DNA from: CAZLNO01 sp964561005
GTDB lineage: Bacteria; Pseudomonadota; Alphaproteobacteria; Kiloniellales; Rhodovibrionaceae
Assembly (NCBI GenBank): GCA_964561005.1
Contig: CAZLNO010000067.1
Coordinates: 1-22,538 of the forward strand
Reading direction: 5' to 3'
Length of the DNA: 22,538 nt
Part shown: positions 16,150 to 22,538 of the stretch, piece by piece
How positions within the stretch are numbered: the first letter of the stretch is position 1
Layout of the letters: each line of letters begins with the position of its first letter
Position numbers and translations under genes: made by a program
Notes under the pieces: model-generated
Databases searched by the model: none
Told to the model about the DNA's origin: nothing
What the model saw: only the letters and a program-made list of their open reading frames with translations

Positions 16150-17568
16150 CTAGTGCCGCCCCCCCGGAAAGCCGCCGGGGAAGCCGCCACCGGGGGGCAT
16201 GCCGCCACCCCCGCCGGGGAAGCCGCCGCCCATGCCGGGCAGGCCGTGGCGCATCAGGCCCTTCTTCCCCATCTTCTTGACCTTCTTCATCATCTTCTGG
16301 GCCTCGTTGAACTGCTTCAGCAGCTTGTTCACGTCCTGCACCGTGGTGCCGGAGCCGCGGGCGATGCGCTGCTTGCGCGAGGCCTTGATGAGTTCCGGCT
16401 TGCGCCGCTCGTCCCTGGTCATCGACTGGATGATGGCGAGCTGGCGGTTGATCGCCTTCTCGTCGAAGTTGGCGCCCGGCACCTGCTTGCCCAGCTTGCC
16501 CAGGCCGGGGATCATCCCCATCAGCTCCTGCATGCCGCCCATCTTGCGGAGCTGGCGGAACTGCTGGGCCAGGTCGTCCAGATCGAACTTGCCCTTCTCC
16601 AGCTTCTTCTGGAGCTTCTCCGCGTCCTCGCGCTCGATCGTCTCCTGCGCCTTCTCGACCAGGGAGACGACGTCGCCCATGCCCAGGATGCGGTTGGCGA
16701 TACGGTCGGGGTGAAAGTCCTCCAGCGCGTCCAGCTTCTCGCCGGTGCCGATCAGCTTGATCGGCTGCCCGGTCACCTGGCGCATCGACAGCGCCGCGCC
16801 GCCGCGCGCGTCGCCGTCCACGCGGGTCAGCACGATGCCGGTGACGCCCACGCGCTCGTTGAAGGCCTGGGCCGTGGTGACGGCGTCCTGGCCGGTCATG
16901 GCGTCGGCGACCAGCAGCGACTCCGCCGGCTTCACGGCGTCGCGGACCTCGGCGACCTCCCGCATCAGGGCCTCGTCGATGGCCAGGCGGCCGGCGGTGT
17001 CCAGCAGCACGACGTCGTAGCCCTCCAGCGTCGCCTTCTGCAGCGCGCGCTTGGCGATGGCCTTGGCGGGCTCGCCCTTCACCGGGCTCAGCACGTCGAC
17101 CCCCACCTGCAGGCCCAGGGTCATGAGCTGGTCCATGGCCGCCGGCCGCCGCACGTCCAGCGAGGCCATGAGAACCTTCTTCTTCTGCTTCTCCTTCAGG
17201 CGCTTGGCGAGCTTGCCCGTGGTCGTCGTCTTGCCCGAGCCCTGCAGGCCGACCAGCATGATCGGCGTCGGCGGCTCGGTGCGCAGCTCGACCCGCGCCT
17301 GCTCGCCGCCCAGCATCTCGACGAGGCGATCGTGGACGATCTTGACGACCTGCTGGCCGGGCGTGACGGAGCGCAGAACCTCCTGCCCGACGGCGCGCTC
17401 GCGCACGTCGTTGACGAACTGTTTGACCACCGGCAGCGCGACGTCGGCCTCCAGCAGCGCCACGCGCACCTCGCGCAGCGCCTCGTCCACGTCCTTCTCG
17501 CTCAGGGCGCCGCGCCGGGTCAGCCCCTCGAAGACCTTGCCGAGCCGTTCTTGCAGGTTATCGAACAT
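16150..17568 (-). CDS. ffh: Signal recognition particle GTPase Ffh
   Basis: Ffh binds signal peptides and 4.5S RNA and delivers nascent membrane proteins to FtsY. The 472-residue protein has the N domain (1-85) and G domain with P-loop GLQGSGKTT at 107-115, DVRRPAA at 138-144, DTAGR at 190-194 and TRVD at 248-251. GTGEKLDALEDFHPDRIANR leads into the methionine-rich M domain (about 320-435), which holds the RNA-binding helices with TRDERRKPELI and SRKQRIARGSGTTVQDVN. The tail after about residue 443 is Gly/Pro/Phe/Met-rich, longer and more repetitive than in many relatives. The start at 17568 is fixed by the family opening MFDNLQERLGKVF; the frame is open further upstream to 17940, but that part is unlike any Ffh. 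The leader region carries a terminator, described separately. Confidence 0.98.
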   Translation of the reverse strand: MFDNLQERLGKVFEGLTRRGALSEKDVDEALREVRVALLEADVALPVVKQFVNDVRERAVGQEVLRSVTPGQQVVKIVHDRLVEMLGGEQARVELRTEPPTPIMLVGLQGSGKTTTTGKLAKRLKEKQKKKVLMASLDVRRPAAMDQLMTLGLQVGVDVLSPVKGEPAKAIAKRALQKATLEGYDVVLLDTAGRLAIDEALMREVAEVRDAVKPAESLLVADAMTGQDAVTTAQAFNERVGVTGIVLTRVDGDARGGAALSMRQVTGQPIKLIGTGEKLDALEDFHPDRIANRILGMGDVVSLVEKAQETIEREDAEKLQKKLEKGKFDLDDLAQQFRQLRKMGGMQELMGMIPGLGKLGKQVPGANFDEKAINRQLAIIQSMTRDERRKPELIKASRKQRIARGSGTTVQDVNKLLKQFNEAQKMMKKVKKMGKKGLMRHGLPGMGGGFPGGGGGMPPGGGFPGGFPGGRH

Positions 17569-17587
17569 GCGCCGCGTCTTTCGTCCT

Positions 17588-17626
17588 CGTTGCCGTGGTT
17601 CGTTGCCCTGGACCGTTGCCGTGATC
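17588..17626 (+). repeat. Tandem 13-bp repeat (3 units) in the ffh leader
   Basis: Three units of 13 bp beginning CGTTGCC (17588, 17601, 17614) follow one another, with a decayed fourth from 17627 (CGTGCCAGG). The period is not a multiple of three, which argues against coding. It ends 20 bp upstream of the ffh ATG and would be transcribed in the ffh leader. Confidence 0.7.
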
Positions 17627-17700
17627 CGTGCCAGGTCGCGCCCGCCGGCGCGGCGGAACATCATGCCGTGGGGCGCATGTAGGGCGCCACGCGCGGCCGC

Positions 17701-17743
17701 ACAAACGAAAACGCGCCAGTGCGCGAACCCTCGCGAACTGGCG
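17701..17743 (-). terminator. Rho-independent terminator upstream of ffh
   Basis: On the minus strand a 12-bp stem with one mismatch (17743-17737 and 17735-17731 pairing with 17726-17722 and 17720-17714) and a GGGT loop is followed by CGTTTTCGTTTGT. It lies about 133 nt before the ffh ATG. No gene precedes it on this strand, so it must end a short transcript or attenuate ffh. Confidence 0.75.
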
Positions 17744-17799
17744 GTGCTCTCCCGTGCCTTGACGGCCGGAGCAGGTTGGACTCGAGCTTCCCCGAATTC
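17701..17799 (-). ncRNA. Candidate small RNA or attenuating leader upstream of ffh
   Basis: Read on the minus strand from the predicted start near 17799, about 95 nt are bounded by a sigma70-like promoter and a strong terminator. Inside, TGCTC (17773-17769) pairs with GAGCA (17749-17745), enclosing a second helix CCGT/ACGG with loop CAAGGC. This gives an internal-loop hairpin followed by the terminator stem. There is no ATG in the segment. The conserved 4.5S RNA loop (GGAAGGAAGCAGCC type) is absent, so this is not an obvious SRP RNA, and I recognise no other family. The 17569-17933 gap otherwise holds only the 13-bp repeats and promoters. Confidence 0.55.
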
Positions 17800-17805
17800 G
17801 GGCGG

Positions 17806-17834
17806 AGGATATGCGGGCCGGGGGCGCGGGTCAA
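17806..17834 (-). promoter_or_regulatory. Sigma70-like promoter of the candidate small RNA / ffh leader
   Basis: On the minus strand TTGACC (17834-17829) and TATCCT (17811-17806) are spaced 17 bp apart, predicting a start near 17799. The -35 box matches consensus at 5 of 6 bases and the -10 at 4 of 6. The -10 lies inside the nine-base core CATATCCTC (17813-17805), which is also found in the tandem repeats just upstream. Confidence 0.6.
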
Positions 17835-17873
17835 CCATATCCTCGCACCATGTCCTCGCACCATATCCTCGCC
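17835..17873 (+). repeat. Three tandem 13-bp repeats between divergent promoters
   Basis: Units at 17835, 17848 and 17861 read CCATATCCTCGCA, CCATGTCCTCGCA and CCATATCCTCGCC. They begin next to the -35 box of the minus-strand promoter and end 12 bp before the -35 box of the MscS promoter. Spacing and position fit an array of regulator sites. Confidence 0.75.
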
Positions 17874-17885
17874 ACAAAGCTGCGA

Positions 17886-17915
17886 TGGACAGGCTTTCGA
17901 CCCACGGCCCATAAC
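17886..17915 (+). promoter_or_regulatory. Likely promoter of the MscS-type channel gene
   Basis: TGGACA (17886-17891) and CATAAC (17910-17915) are 18 bp apart. The predicted start, near 17922, falls right at the GGAGG ribosome site, giving a very short leader. The same TGGACA-N18-NATAAC layout is seen before dapF. Confidence 0.45.
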
Positions 17916-17933
17916 CCGCCCCGGAGGCTTGGC

Positions 17934-20585
17934 ATGGCACGGCTGCGCACGCTCCTTCGCCCTCGGCGATCGGCTCGTCGAACGGCCTGGACGGCCGCGG
18001 CCCTCGTGTTGTTCGCGGTCCTGGCGGCGATGGCGGCTCCGGCTCGGGCGCAGAGCCCCGAGGACGCCGCCGCGCAGGCCGGCGCGGCGGCCGAGGCGGG
18101 CGCGGCCGGCGAGGTCGCCGAGCGGCTGAACGAGATGTCGGCGACGCTGGATCAGGCGGGCCGCGAGATCCGCTCCGAGTTGATTTCGGAAGCGCGGCTG
18201 GCGCACTGGCGCGAACGGCTGCCCCAGATTCGCGCCGAGGCCCGGGCCATCGCCCGCAACGCCGGCGCCCGCGTCCAGTCCATCCGGCCGCTGCTGGAGG
18301 CGCTCGGCCCGCCGCCGGAGGAGGGCAGCGAGCCCGCCCCGGTCGCCAACGAGCGCGGCAAGCTCAACCACGAGTTGGAGCGCTATGTCGCGCAGCAGAA
18401 GCAGGCCGAGCTGATCGTCGCGCGGGTCGAGGAGCTGACGAGCACGCTGCTGGGCGCCCGTCGCTCGCGCTTCACCGAGCAGCTTCTCAGCCGCGGTCCC
18501 ATGATCTTTGGCCTGGGGATCTGGCGGGCGGCCGGCGCCGAGCTGTTGGACGCGGCCGGGCGCGCGCTGCGCACGCTGGTCGAGGCGCCGACGCAGGCCG
18601 CGGCCACGGTCTCCTGGCGCGAGGCCGCCCCGACGAACGCCGTCGTGCTGGGGCTGACGCTGATCGTCGCCTGGCCGCTGCGCATGTTCCTGCTGCGCCG
18701 CTACGGCCGCGACCGCAGCCTGGCCGAGCCGAGCTACCCGCAGCGCCTCACCGCGGCGGCCGTCGAGGGCACCGTGCGCGCGCTGGTGCCGGCGCTGGCC
18801 GCCTTCGCGATCTACGGCGTGCTGGCGGCGCAGGGGCTGCTGCACGGGCTGGTGGAGACCCTGGCGCTGACGGCGGCGTTCGCGATCACCTTCTTCTTCC
18901 TCGTCTACGGCCTTTCGCGCGCGGCCCTGGCGCCGCAGGCGCCGCAATGGCGGGTGATCAACTTCACCCAGGACAGCGCGGTGCGCCTGGAGCGCATGAT
19001 CATCTGCCTGGCCGCGTTCTTTGCCGTCGACGGGGTTATCGTGCGCCTGGGCCGCGAGCTGCAGGTCGGGGCGGAGCTGGCGGTCACGCACAACTTCCTG
19101 GCCGGTCTCGTGGTGGCGGCGATGATCCTGCGGCTGCTCTGGGGCGACATGTGGCGCCGCGAGCCCGCGGCCGCGGAAGAGGCCGCCGCGCCGGCGACGC
19201 CGCCGGAGCCCGTCGAGGCGGAGGAGGCGGAGGAGGGATCGGAGGGCCGCGAGGAGGGCGGCGACCTCGTCGGCACCTTCCGGCGGCTGCTCGTGGTCGC
19301 CATCGGGCTGACGGCGACGGCCATCCCGGCTTCCGCGGCGCTGGGCTATTTCACTTTGGCGCGCTTCCTGACCACGCGGCTGGTGATGACCGGCGTCCTG
19401 GTGGCGCTGGTCGTGCTGCTGCACGGCCTGGCACGCGAACTGGCCGGGCACGCGCTGACGCCCGGCAGTCCGGCGTGCCAGCGTCTACAGCGCGTCTTCG
19501 CGGTCAGCGCGCAGGGTATCGACCGCATCCGCTTCTGGCTGCTGGCGCTGCTGGACCTCGTGCTGTTCGCCGCGAGCGTGCTGCTGGCCCTGGCGCTCTG
19601 GGGCGTGGGCTGGGACATCCTCGGCACCTGGCTGAACACCATCCTGTTCGGCATCCGGATCGGCGGCATGACGCTCTCGCTGGTTGACCTGGGCATCGCG
19701 GCGGCGGTCTTCGTCGCCGTGGTGGCGCTCAGTCGGGCGTTGCAGCGAGTGATGGACCGCCGTGTCTTCCCGCAAACGCGCCTCGACGTGGGCGTGCGCC
19801 ACTCGCTCAACGCGGCGATCAGCTACGGCGGGCTGGTGGTGGCGTTGCTGCTGGCGGTCTCGGCGCTGGGGCTGGACCTCTCAAGCCTCGCGATCATCGC
19901 CGGCGCGCTGTCGGTGGGCATCGGCTTCGGGCTGCAGACCATCGTCAACAACTTCGTCTCGGGCATCATCCTTTTGATCGAGCGGCCGGTGAAGGTGGGC
20001 GACTGGGTGGTGGTCGGCGCCTACGAGGGCTTCGTGAAGAAGATCAACGTGCGCGCCACCGAGCTGGAGACCTTCGACCGCTCATCGGTCATCGTGCCGA
20101 ACTCCGATCTGGTGTCCTCCGCCGTCACCAACTGGACGCACAAGAACCGCCAGTGCCGCCTGATCGTGAAGGTGCGCGTGCCCTATGGCTGCGACACGCA
20201 GAAGGTGCACGACCTGCTGCTGCGCTGCGCGCGCGAGCATCGCGCGCTCCTGCGCTGGCCGGCGCCGCACGTGCTGTTCATGGACTTCGGCGAGAGCGGC
20301 CTGGTGTTCGAACTGCGCTGCTACGCCCGCGACGTCGACGACTTCCTGACCGCGCCCAGCGAGCTGCGCTTCGCCATCGACCGCCGGCTGCGCGAGGCCG
20401 GCATCGCCATCCCGCATCCCGGCCGCGACATCTATGTGCGCACCATTCCCTGGGCGGACGGCGGCGGCGCGGCGGAAGAGGCGGACGCACAGGCGCCCCG
20501 GCCGGCCCGCGGACGGCGGCGGGAACCGCGCCAGCGCGAGGTGCCCGAACCCGAGGCGGAGGCCGATCCGGATGCCGGCGAGTGA
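17934..20585 (+). CDS. Large MscS-family mechanosensitive channel with DUF3772-like domain
   Basis: This 883-residue inner-membrane protein likely opens under membrane tension to release solutes in hypo-osmotic shock. The start at 17934 is set by GGAGG 6 nt upstream and by a signal peptide (basic N-terminus, hydrophobic core, AAPARA before Gln40). A periplasmic alpha-helical region follows; the stretch up to ARRSRFTEQLLSRGP (about residues 143-196) resembles DUF3772. Several membrane helices come next, with an acidic Glu/Ala linker near residues 405-445. The MscS domain spans about 615-835: the pore helix LAIIAGALSVGIGFGLQT with VNNFVSGI after it (about 652-678), then IERPVKVGDWV and the VPNSDLVSSAVTNW cytoplasmic segment. 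A charged Arg/Glu/Pro tail ends it. It is much longer than plain MscS (about 290 residues), like the YbiO/MscK-type large members. The frame is open back to 17811, without a signal-peptide-like start. Confidence 0.93.
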   Translation: MARLRTLLRPRRSARRTAWTAAALVLFAVLAAMAAPARAQSPEDAAAQAGAAAEAGAAGEVAERLNEMSATLDQAGREIRSELISEARLAHWRERLPQIRAEARAIARNAGARVQSIRPLLEALGPPPEEGSEPAPVANERGKLNHELERYVAQQKQAELIVARVEELTSTLLGARRSRFTEQLLSRGPMIFGLGIWRAAGAELLDAAGRALRTLVEAPTQAAATVSWREAAPTNAVVLGLTLIVAWPLRMFLLRRYGRDRSLAEPSYPQRLTAAAVEGTVRALVPALAAFAIYGVLAAQGLLHGLVETLALTAAFAITFFFLVYGLSRAALAPQAPQWRVINFTQDSAVRLERMIICLAAFFAVDGVIVRLGRELQVGAELAVTHNFLAGLVVAAMILRLLWGDMWRREPAAAEEAAAPATPPEPVEAEEAEEGSEGREEGGDLVGTFRRLLVVAIGLTATAIPASAALGYFTLARFLTTRLVMTGVLVALVVLLHGLARELAGHALTPGSPACQRLQRVFAVSAQGIDRIRFWLLALLDLVLFAASVLLALALWGVGWDILGTWLNTILFGIRIGGMTLSLVDLGIAAAVFVAVVALSRALQRVMDRRVFPQTRLDVGVRHSLNAAISYGGLVVALLLAVSALGLDLSSLAIIAGALSVGIGFGLQTIVNNFVSGIILLIERPVKVGDWVVVGAYEGFVKKINVRATELETFDRSSVIVPNSDLVSSAVTNWTHKNRQCRLIVKVRVPYGCDTQKVHDLLLRCAREHRALLRWPAPHVLFMDFGESGLVFELRCYARDVDDFLTAPSELRFAIDRRLREAGIAIPHPGRDIYVRTIPWADGGGAAEEADAQAPRPARGRRREPRQREVPEPEAEADPDAGE

Positions 20586-20599
20586 GAACGGGCCGCCGC

Positions 20600-20629
20600 T
20601 GGACACATCGGCGCGCGTGCCCATATAAC
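20600..20629 (+). promoter_or_regulatory. Likely promoter giving a leaderless dapF message
   Basis: TGGACA (20600-20605) and TATAAC (20624-20629) are 18 bp apart, with 5 of 6 matches to each consensus. The -10 ends 7 bases before the dapF ATG, so transcription should start at or beside the start codon. No ribosome site is visible before that ATG. Confidence 0.6.
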
Positions 20630-20636
20630 GCGGGCC

Positions 20637-21485
20637 ATGCAGCCGCGCGGACGTTCCTTCATCAAGATGCACGGCCTGGGCAACGACTTCGTGGTGGTCG
20701 ATGCCCGGGAGCGGCCGTTCGCGCTCGACGCGGCGGCGGCGCGGCGCATCGCCGACCGGCGCCAGGGCGTGGGCTGCGACCAGGTGATCGTCATGGAGAC
20801 GCCCAGTCCCGACAGCGAGGCGGACGTCTTCATGCGCATCCGCAACGCCGACGGCGGCGAGGTGGCCGCCTGCGGCAACGCCACCCGCTGCGTCGCCGCC
20901 CGGGTGATGGCCGAGCGCGAGCGCCCCGAGGCCGTGGTGGAGACGCTGGCGGGCCTGCTGCCCGCGCGCCACGCCGGGCCGGGCCGGGTGGCGGTGGACA
21001 TGGGCGCGGCGCGGCTGCGCTGGGACGAGATCCCGCTGGCGCGGGAGGTGGATACCCTGCATCTGCCCGTGGCGGCCGACGGCCTGCGCGACCCCGTCGG
21101 GGTGTCGATGGGCAATCCGCACGAGGTCTTTTTCGTTGCGGACGCGGAACAAGTGGACCTGGCGCGGCTGGGCCCGGTGTTGGAGCACGATCCGCTGTTC
21201 CCCGAGCGCGCCAACGTCTCGGCCGCCGAGGTGCAAACGCGCGAGCGCATCCGCCTGCGAGTGTGGGAGCGCGGCGCCGGCATCACGCCGGCCTGCGGCA
21301 CGGCGGCCTGCGCGACCATCGTGGCGGCGGTGCGGCGGGGGCTGAGCGAACGGCGGGCCGCGATCGCGCTGGACGGCGGCCCGCTGGAGCTGGAATGGCG
21401 CGAAAGCGACGGCCACGTGATCATGACCGGGCCGGTCGCGGAAAGTTTCACGGGCGAAATGAACGAGGCGCTGCTGTCCGGATGA
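20637..21485 (+). CDS. dapF: Diaminopimelate epimerase
   Basis: DapF interconverts LL- and meso-diaminopimelate, the last step before lysine and a cell-wall precursor. The 282-residue protein opens FIKMHGLGNDFVVVDAR from residue 8. The two catalytic cysteines stand in NADGGEVAACGNATRC (C79) and in ERGAGITPACGTAACA (C220), the cofactor-independent two-base pair of the family. VSMGNPHEVFFV and FPERANVSA are also typical. The ATG at 20637 lies 51 bp after the channel gene stop and has its own promoter-like boxes. The stop overlaps the mtaB ATG by 4 bases, so the two genes are coupled. Confidence 0.97.
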   Translation: MQPRGRSFIKMHGLGNDFVVVDARERPFALDAAAARRIADRRQGVGCDQVIVMETPSPDSEADVFMRIRNADGGEVAACGNATRCVAARVMAERERPEAVVETLAGLLPARHAGPGRVAVDMGAARLRWDEIPLAREVDTLHLPVAADGLRDPVGVSMGNPHEVFFVADAEQVDLARLGPVLEHDPLFPERANVSAAEVQTRERIRLRVWERGAGITPACGTAACATIVAAVRRGLSERRAAIALDGGPLELEWRESDGHVIMTGPVAESFTGEMNEALLSG

Positions 21486-22538
21486 CCCCCGCGGCCCCCA
21501 CGCGACAGGACGAGGACCAGGCGCCGGCGGCCGCGCCGGCGGCGCCGCGGGTCGTCACCTTCGGCTGCCGGCTGAACGCCTACGAGTCCGAGGTCATGCT
21601 GCGTCAGGCCCGCCAGGCGGGGCTCGACAACGCCGTCATCGTCAACACCTGCGCCGTCACCGCCGAGGCCGAGCGCCAGGCGCGCCAGGCGATCCGCCGG
21701 GCGCGGCGCGAGCATCCCGACGCGCAGGTGATCGTCGCCGGCTGCGCGGCGCAGCTTCACGCCGACAGCTTTGCCGCCATGCCCGAGGTCGACCGCGTGC
21801 TGGGCAACGAGGCCAAGCTGCGCGCGGAGAGCTACGCTCCGGCCGGCGCGGCGGGGCGCGTGGTGGTCGACGACATCATGCAGGCGCGGGAGACGGCGAC
21901 GCACCTGATCGCCGGCTTCGCGGCGAAGACGCGCGCCTTCGTGCAGATCCAGCAGGGCTGCGACCACCGCTGCACCTTCTGCATCATCCCCTACGCGCGC
22001 GGCAACAACCGCTCGGTGCCGGTGGGCGAGCTGGTCGGCCAGGTGCGCCTGCTGGTCGAAAACGGCGTGCGCGAGGTGGTGCTGACCGGGGTGGACATCA
22101 CCGACTATGGCAAGGACCTGCCCGGCCGGCCGACGCTGGGGCAGCTCTGCCGGCGCCTGCTCAACCTGGTGCCGGAGCTGCCGCGCCTGCGGCTGTCCTC
22201 GGTCGACCCGGTGGAGCTGGACGACGAGGTGCTGACGCTGCTGGCCACGGAGCCGCGGCTGATGCCGCATCTGCACCTTTCGTTGCAGGCCGGCAACGAT
22301 CTGGTGCTGAAGCGCATGAAGCGCCGCCACCTGATGGCCGACGCGCGGCGGCTGGTCCAGCGGGCGCGGGCGGCGCGGCCGGACCTGGTGCTGGGCGCCG
22401 ACCTGATCGCCGGCTTCCCCACCGAGGACGCGGCGATGTTCGCGGACAGCCTGGCCGCGGTGGAGGAGCTGGGACTGACCCACCTGCATGTCTTTCCCTA
22501 TTCAGAGCGGCCGGGCACGCCGGCGGCGCGCATGCCGC
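21482..22538 (+). CDS. mtaB: tRNA t6A37 methylthiotransferase MtaB (3'-truncated by window edge)
   Basis: MtaB is a radical-SAM enzyme that turns t6A at position 37 of tRNA into ms2t6A. The visible 352 codons begin at the ATG overlapping the dapF stop (ATGA) and run off the right edge. The N-terminal methylthiotransferase domain opens VVTFGCRLNAYESEV and carries the three cluster cysteines C29, C57 (VNTCAVT) and C88 (VAGCAAQ). The radical-SAM motif CDHRCTFC supplies C160, C164 and C167. RLSSVDPVELDDEVLTLL, HLHLSLQAGND and LGADLIAGFPTED are conserved family segments, and FGCRLN is typical of MtaB-type rather than MiaB-type enzymes. An Ala/Pro-rich run of about 22 residues precedes the first domain. 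The TRAM domain lies beyond the window. Confidence 0.95.
   Translation, partial: MTPAAPTRQDEDQAPAAAPAAPRVVTFGCRLNAYESEVMLRQARQAGLDNAVIVNTCAVTAEAERQARQAIRRARREHPDAQVIVAGCAAQLHADSFAAMPEVDRVLGNEAKLRAESYAPAGAAGRVVVDDIMQARETATHLIAGFAAKTRAFVQIQQGCDHRCTFCIIPYARGNNRSVPVGELVGQVRLLVENGVREVVLTGVDITDYGKDLPGRPTLGQLCRRLLNLVPELPRLRLSSVDPVELDDEVLTLLATEPRLMPHLHLSLQAGNDLVLKRMKRRHLMADARRLVQRARAARPDLVLGADLIAGFPTEDAAMFADSLAAVEELGLTHLHVFPYSERPGTPAARMP

Noticed and set aside
17701..17799. 4.5S SRP RNA (ffs) as identity of the small RNA next to ffh
   Set aside because: Location and size are tempting, but the universally conserved GGAA-type tetraloop and GGAAGGAAGCAGCC-like internal loop are not present on the minus strand. 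A weak resemblance on the plus strand (CCGGAGCAGG) lacks the fold.
17744..17800. Possible tRNA or glycine-riboswitch-like segment (GGGAGAGCACC)
   Set aside because: No cloverleaf, T-loop GGTTCGAATCC or second conserved riboswitch helix could be formed.
17569..17940. N-terminal extension of Ffh
   Set aside because: It is unlike any Ffh N-terminus, and it contains a terminator hairpin and a 13-bp tandem repeat not in steps of three.
20432..22489. Minus-strand open frame of 685 codons opposite dapF and mtaB
   Set aside because: It is an antisense shadow of two clear genes and has no recognisable domain.

Overview
The window reads as chromosome from a GC-rich alphaproteobacterium. The conserved run ffh-rpsP-rimM-trmD-rplS, the nearby leuB, asd, dapF and mtaB genes, very strong G/C third-position bias and the protein flavour suggest a Rhodospirillales-like lineage. 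That lineage call is inference, because there is no 16S sequence here. A BCCT compatible-solute transporter and a 3-hydroxybutyrate-oligomer hydrolase fit a PHB-storing, possibly salt-tolerant organism.

Layout. Bases 1-2607: mutS (+), cut by the left edge. Bases 2604-5971 (-): a BCCT transporter followed, with an ATGA stop/start overlap, by an unusual membrane-anchored solute-binding lipoprotein that converges on mutS. Bases 6175-8361 (+): 3HB-oligomer hydrolase, divergent from BCCT. Bases 8409-8529: a double-hairpin repeat (copy A). Bases 8689-9717 (+): asd. Bases 9760-9785: a bidirectional terminator. Bases 9919-13205 (-): a DUF6134-type exported protein, a GPH/MFS transporter and leuB. Bases 13381-13557 (+): a tiny lipoprotein. 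Bases 13619-13707: copy B of the double-hairpin repeat, inverted. Bases 13765-17568 (-): ffh-rpsP-rimM-trmD-rplS. Bases 17569-17933: a regulatory region. Bases 17934-20585 (+): a large MscS-type channel. Bases 20637-22538 (+): dapF-mtaB, with mtaB cut by the right edge.

Functions. The ffh-to-rplS block joins protein targeting, ribosomal proteins, ribosome maturation and tRNA modification. Asd and DapF both serve the lysine/diaminopimelate pathway, and LeuB serves leucine synthesis. MscS and BCCT both concern osmotic balance.

The most interesting non-coding signal lies between ffh and the MscS gene. On the minus strand there is a good sigma70-like promoter (17834-17806), a foldable segment of about 95 nt and a rho-independent terminator (17743-17701). 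Together they look like an unannotated small RNA or an attenuating leader for ffh. Its promoter is back to back with the MscS promoter. Three tandem 13-bp repeats sit between the two promoters, and an inverted copy of the repeat core covers the RNA's -10 box. The second notable signal is the composite hairpin repeat found in two inverted copies. The third is the BCCT transporter coupled to a binding lipoprotein, an association BCCT carriers are not known to need.
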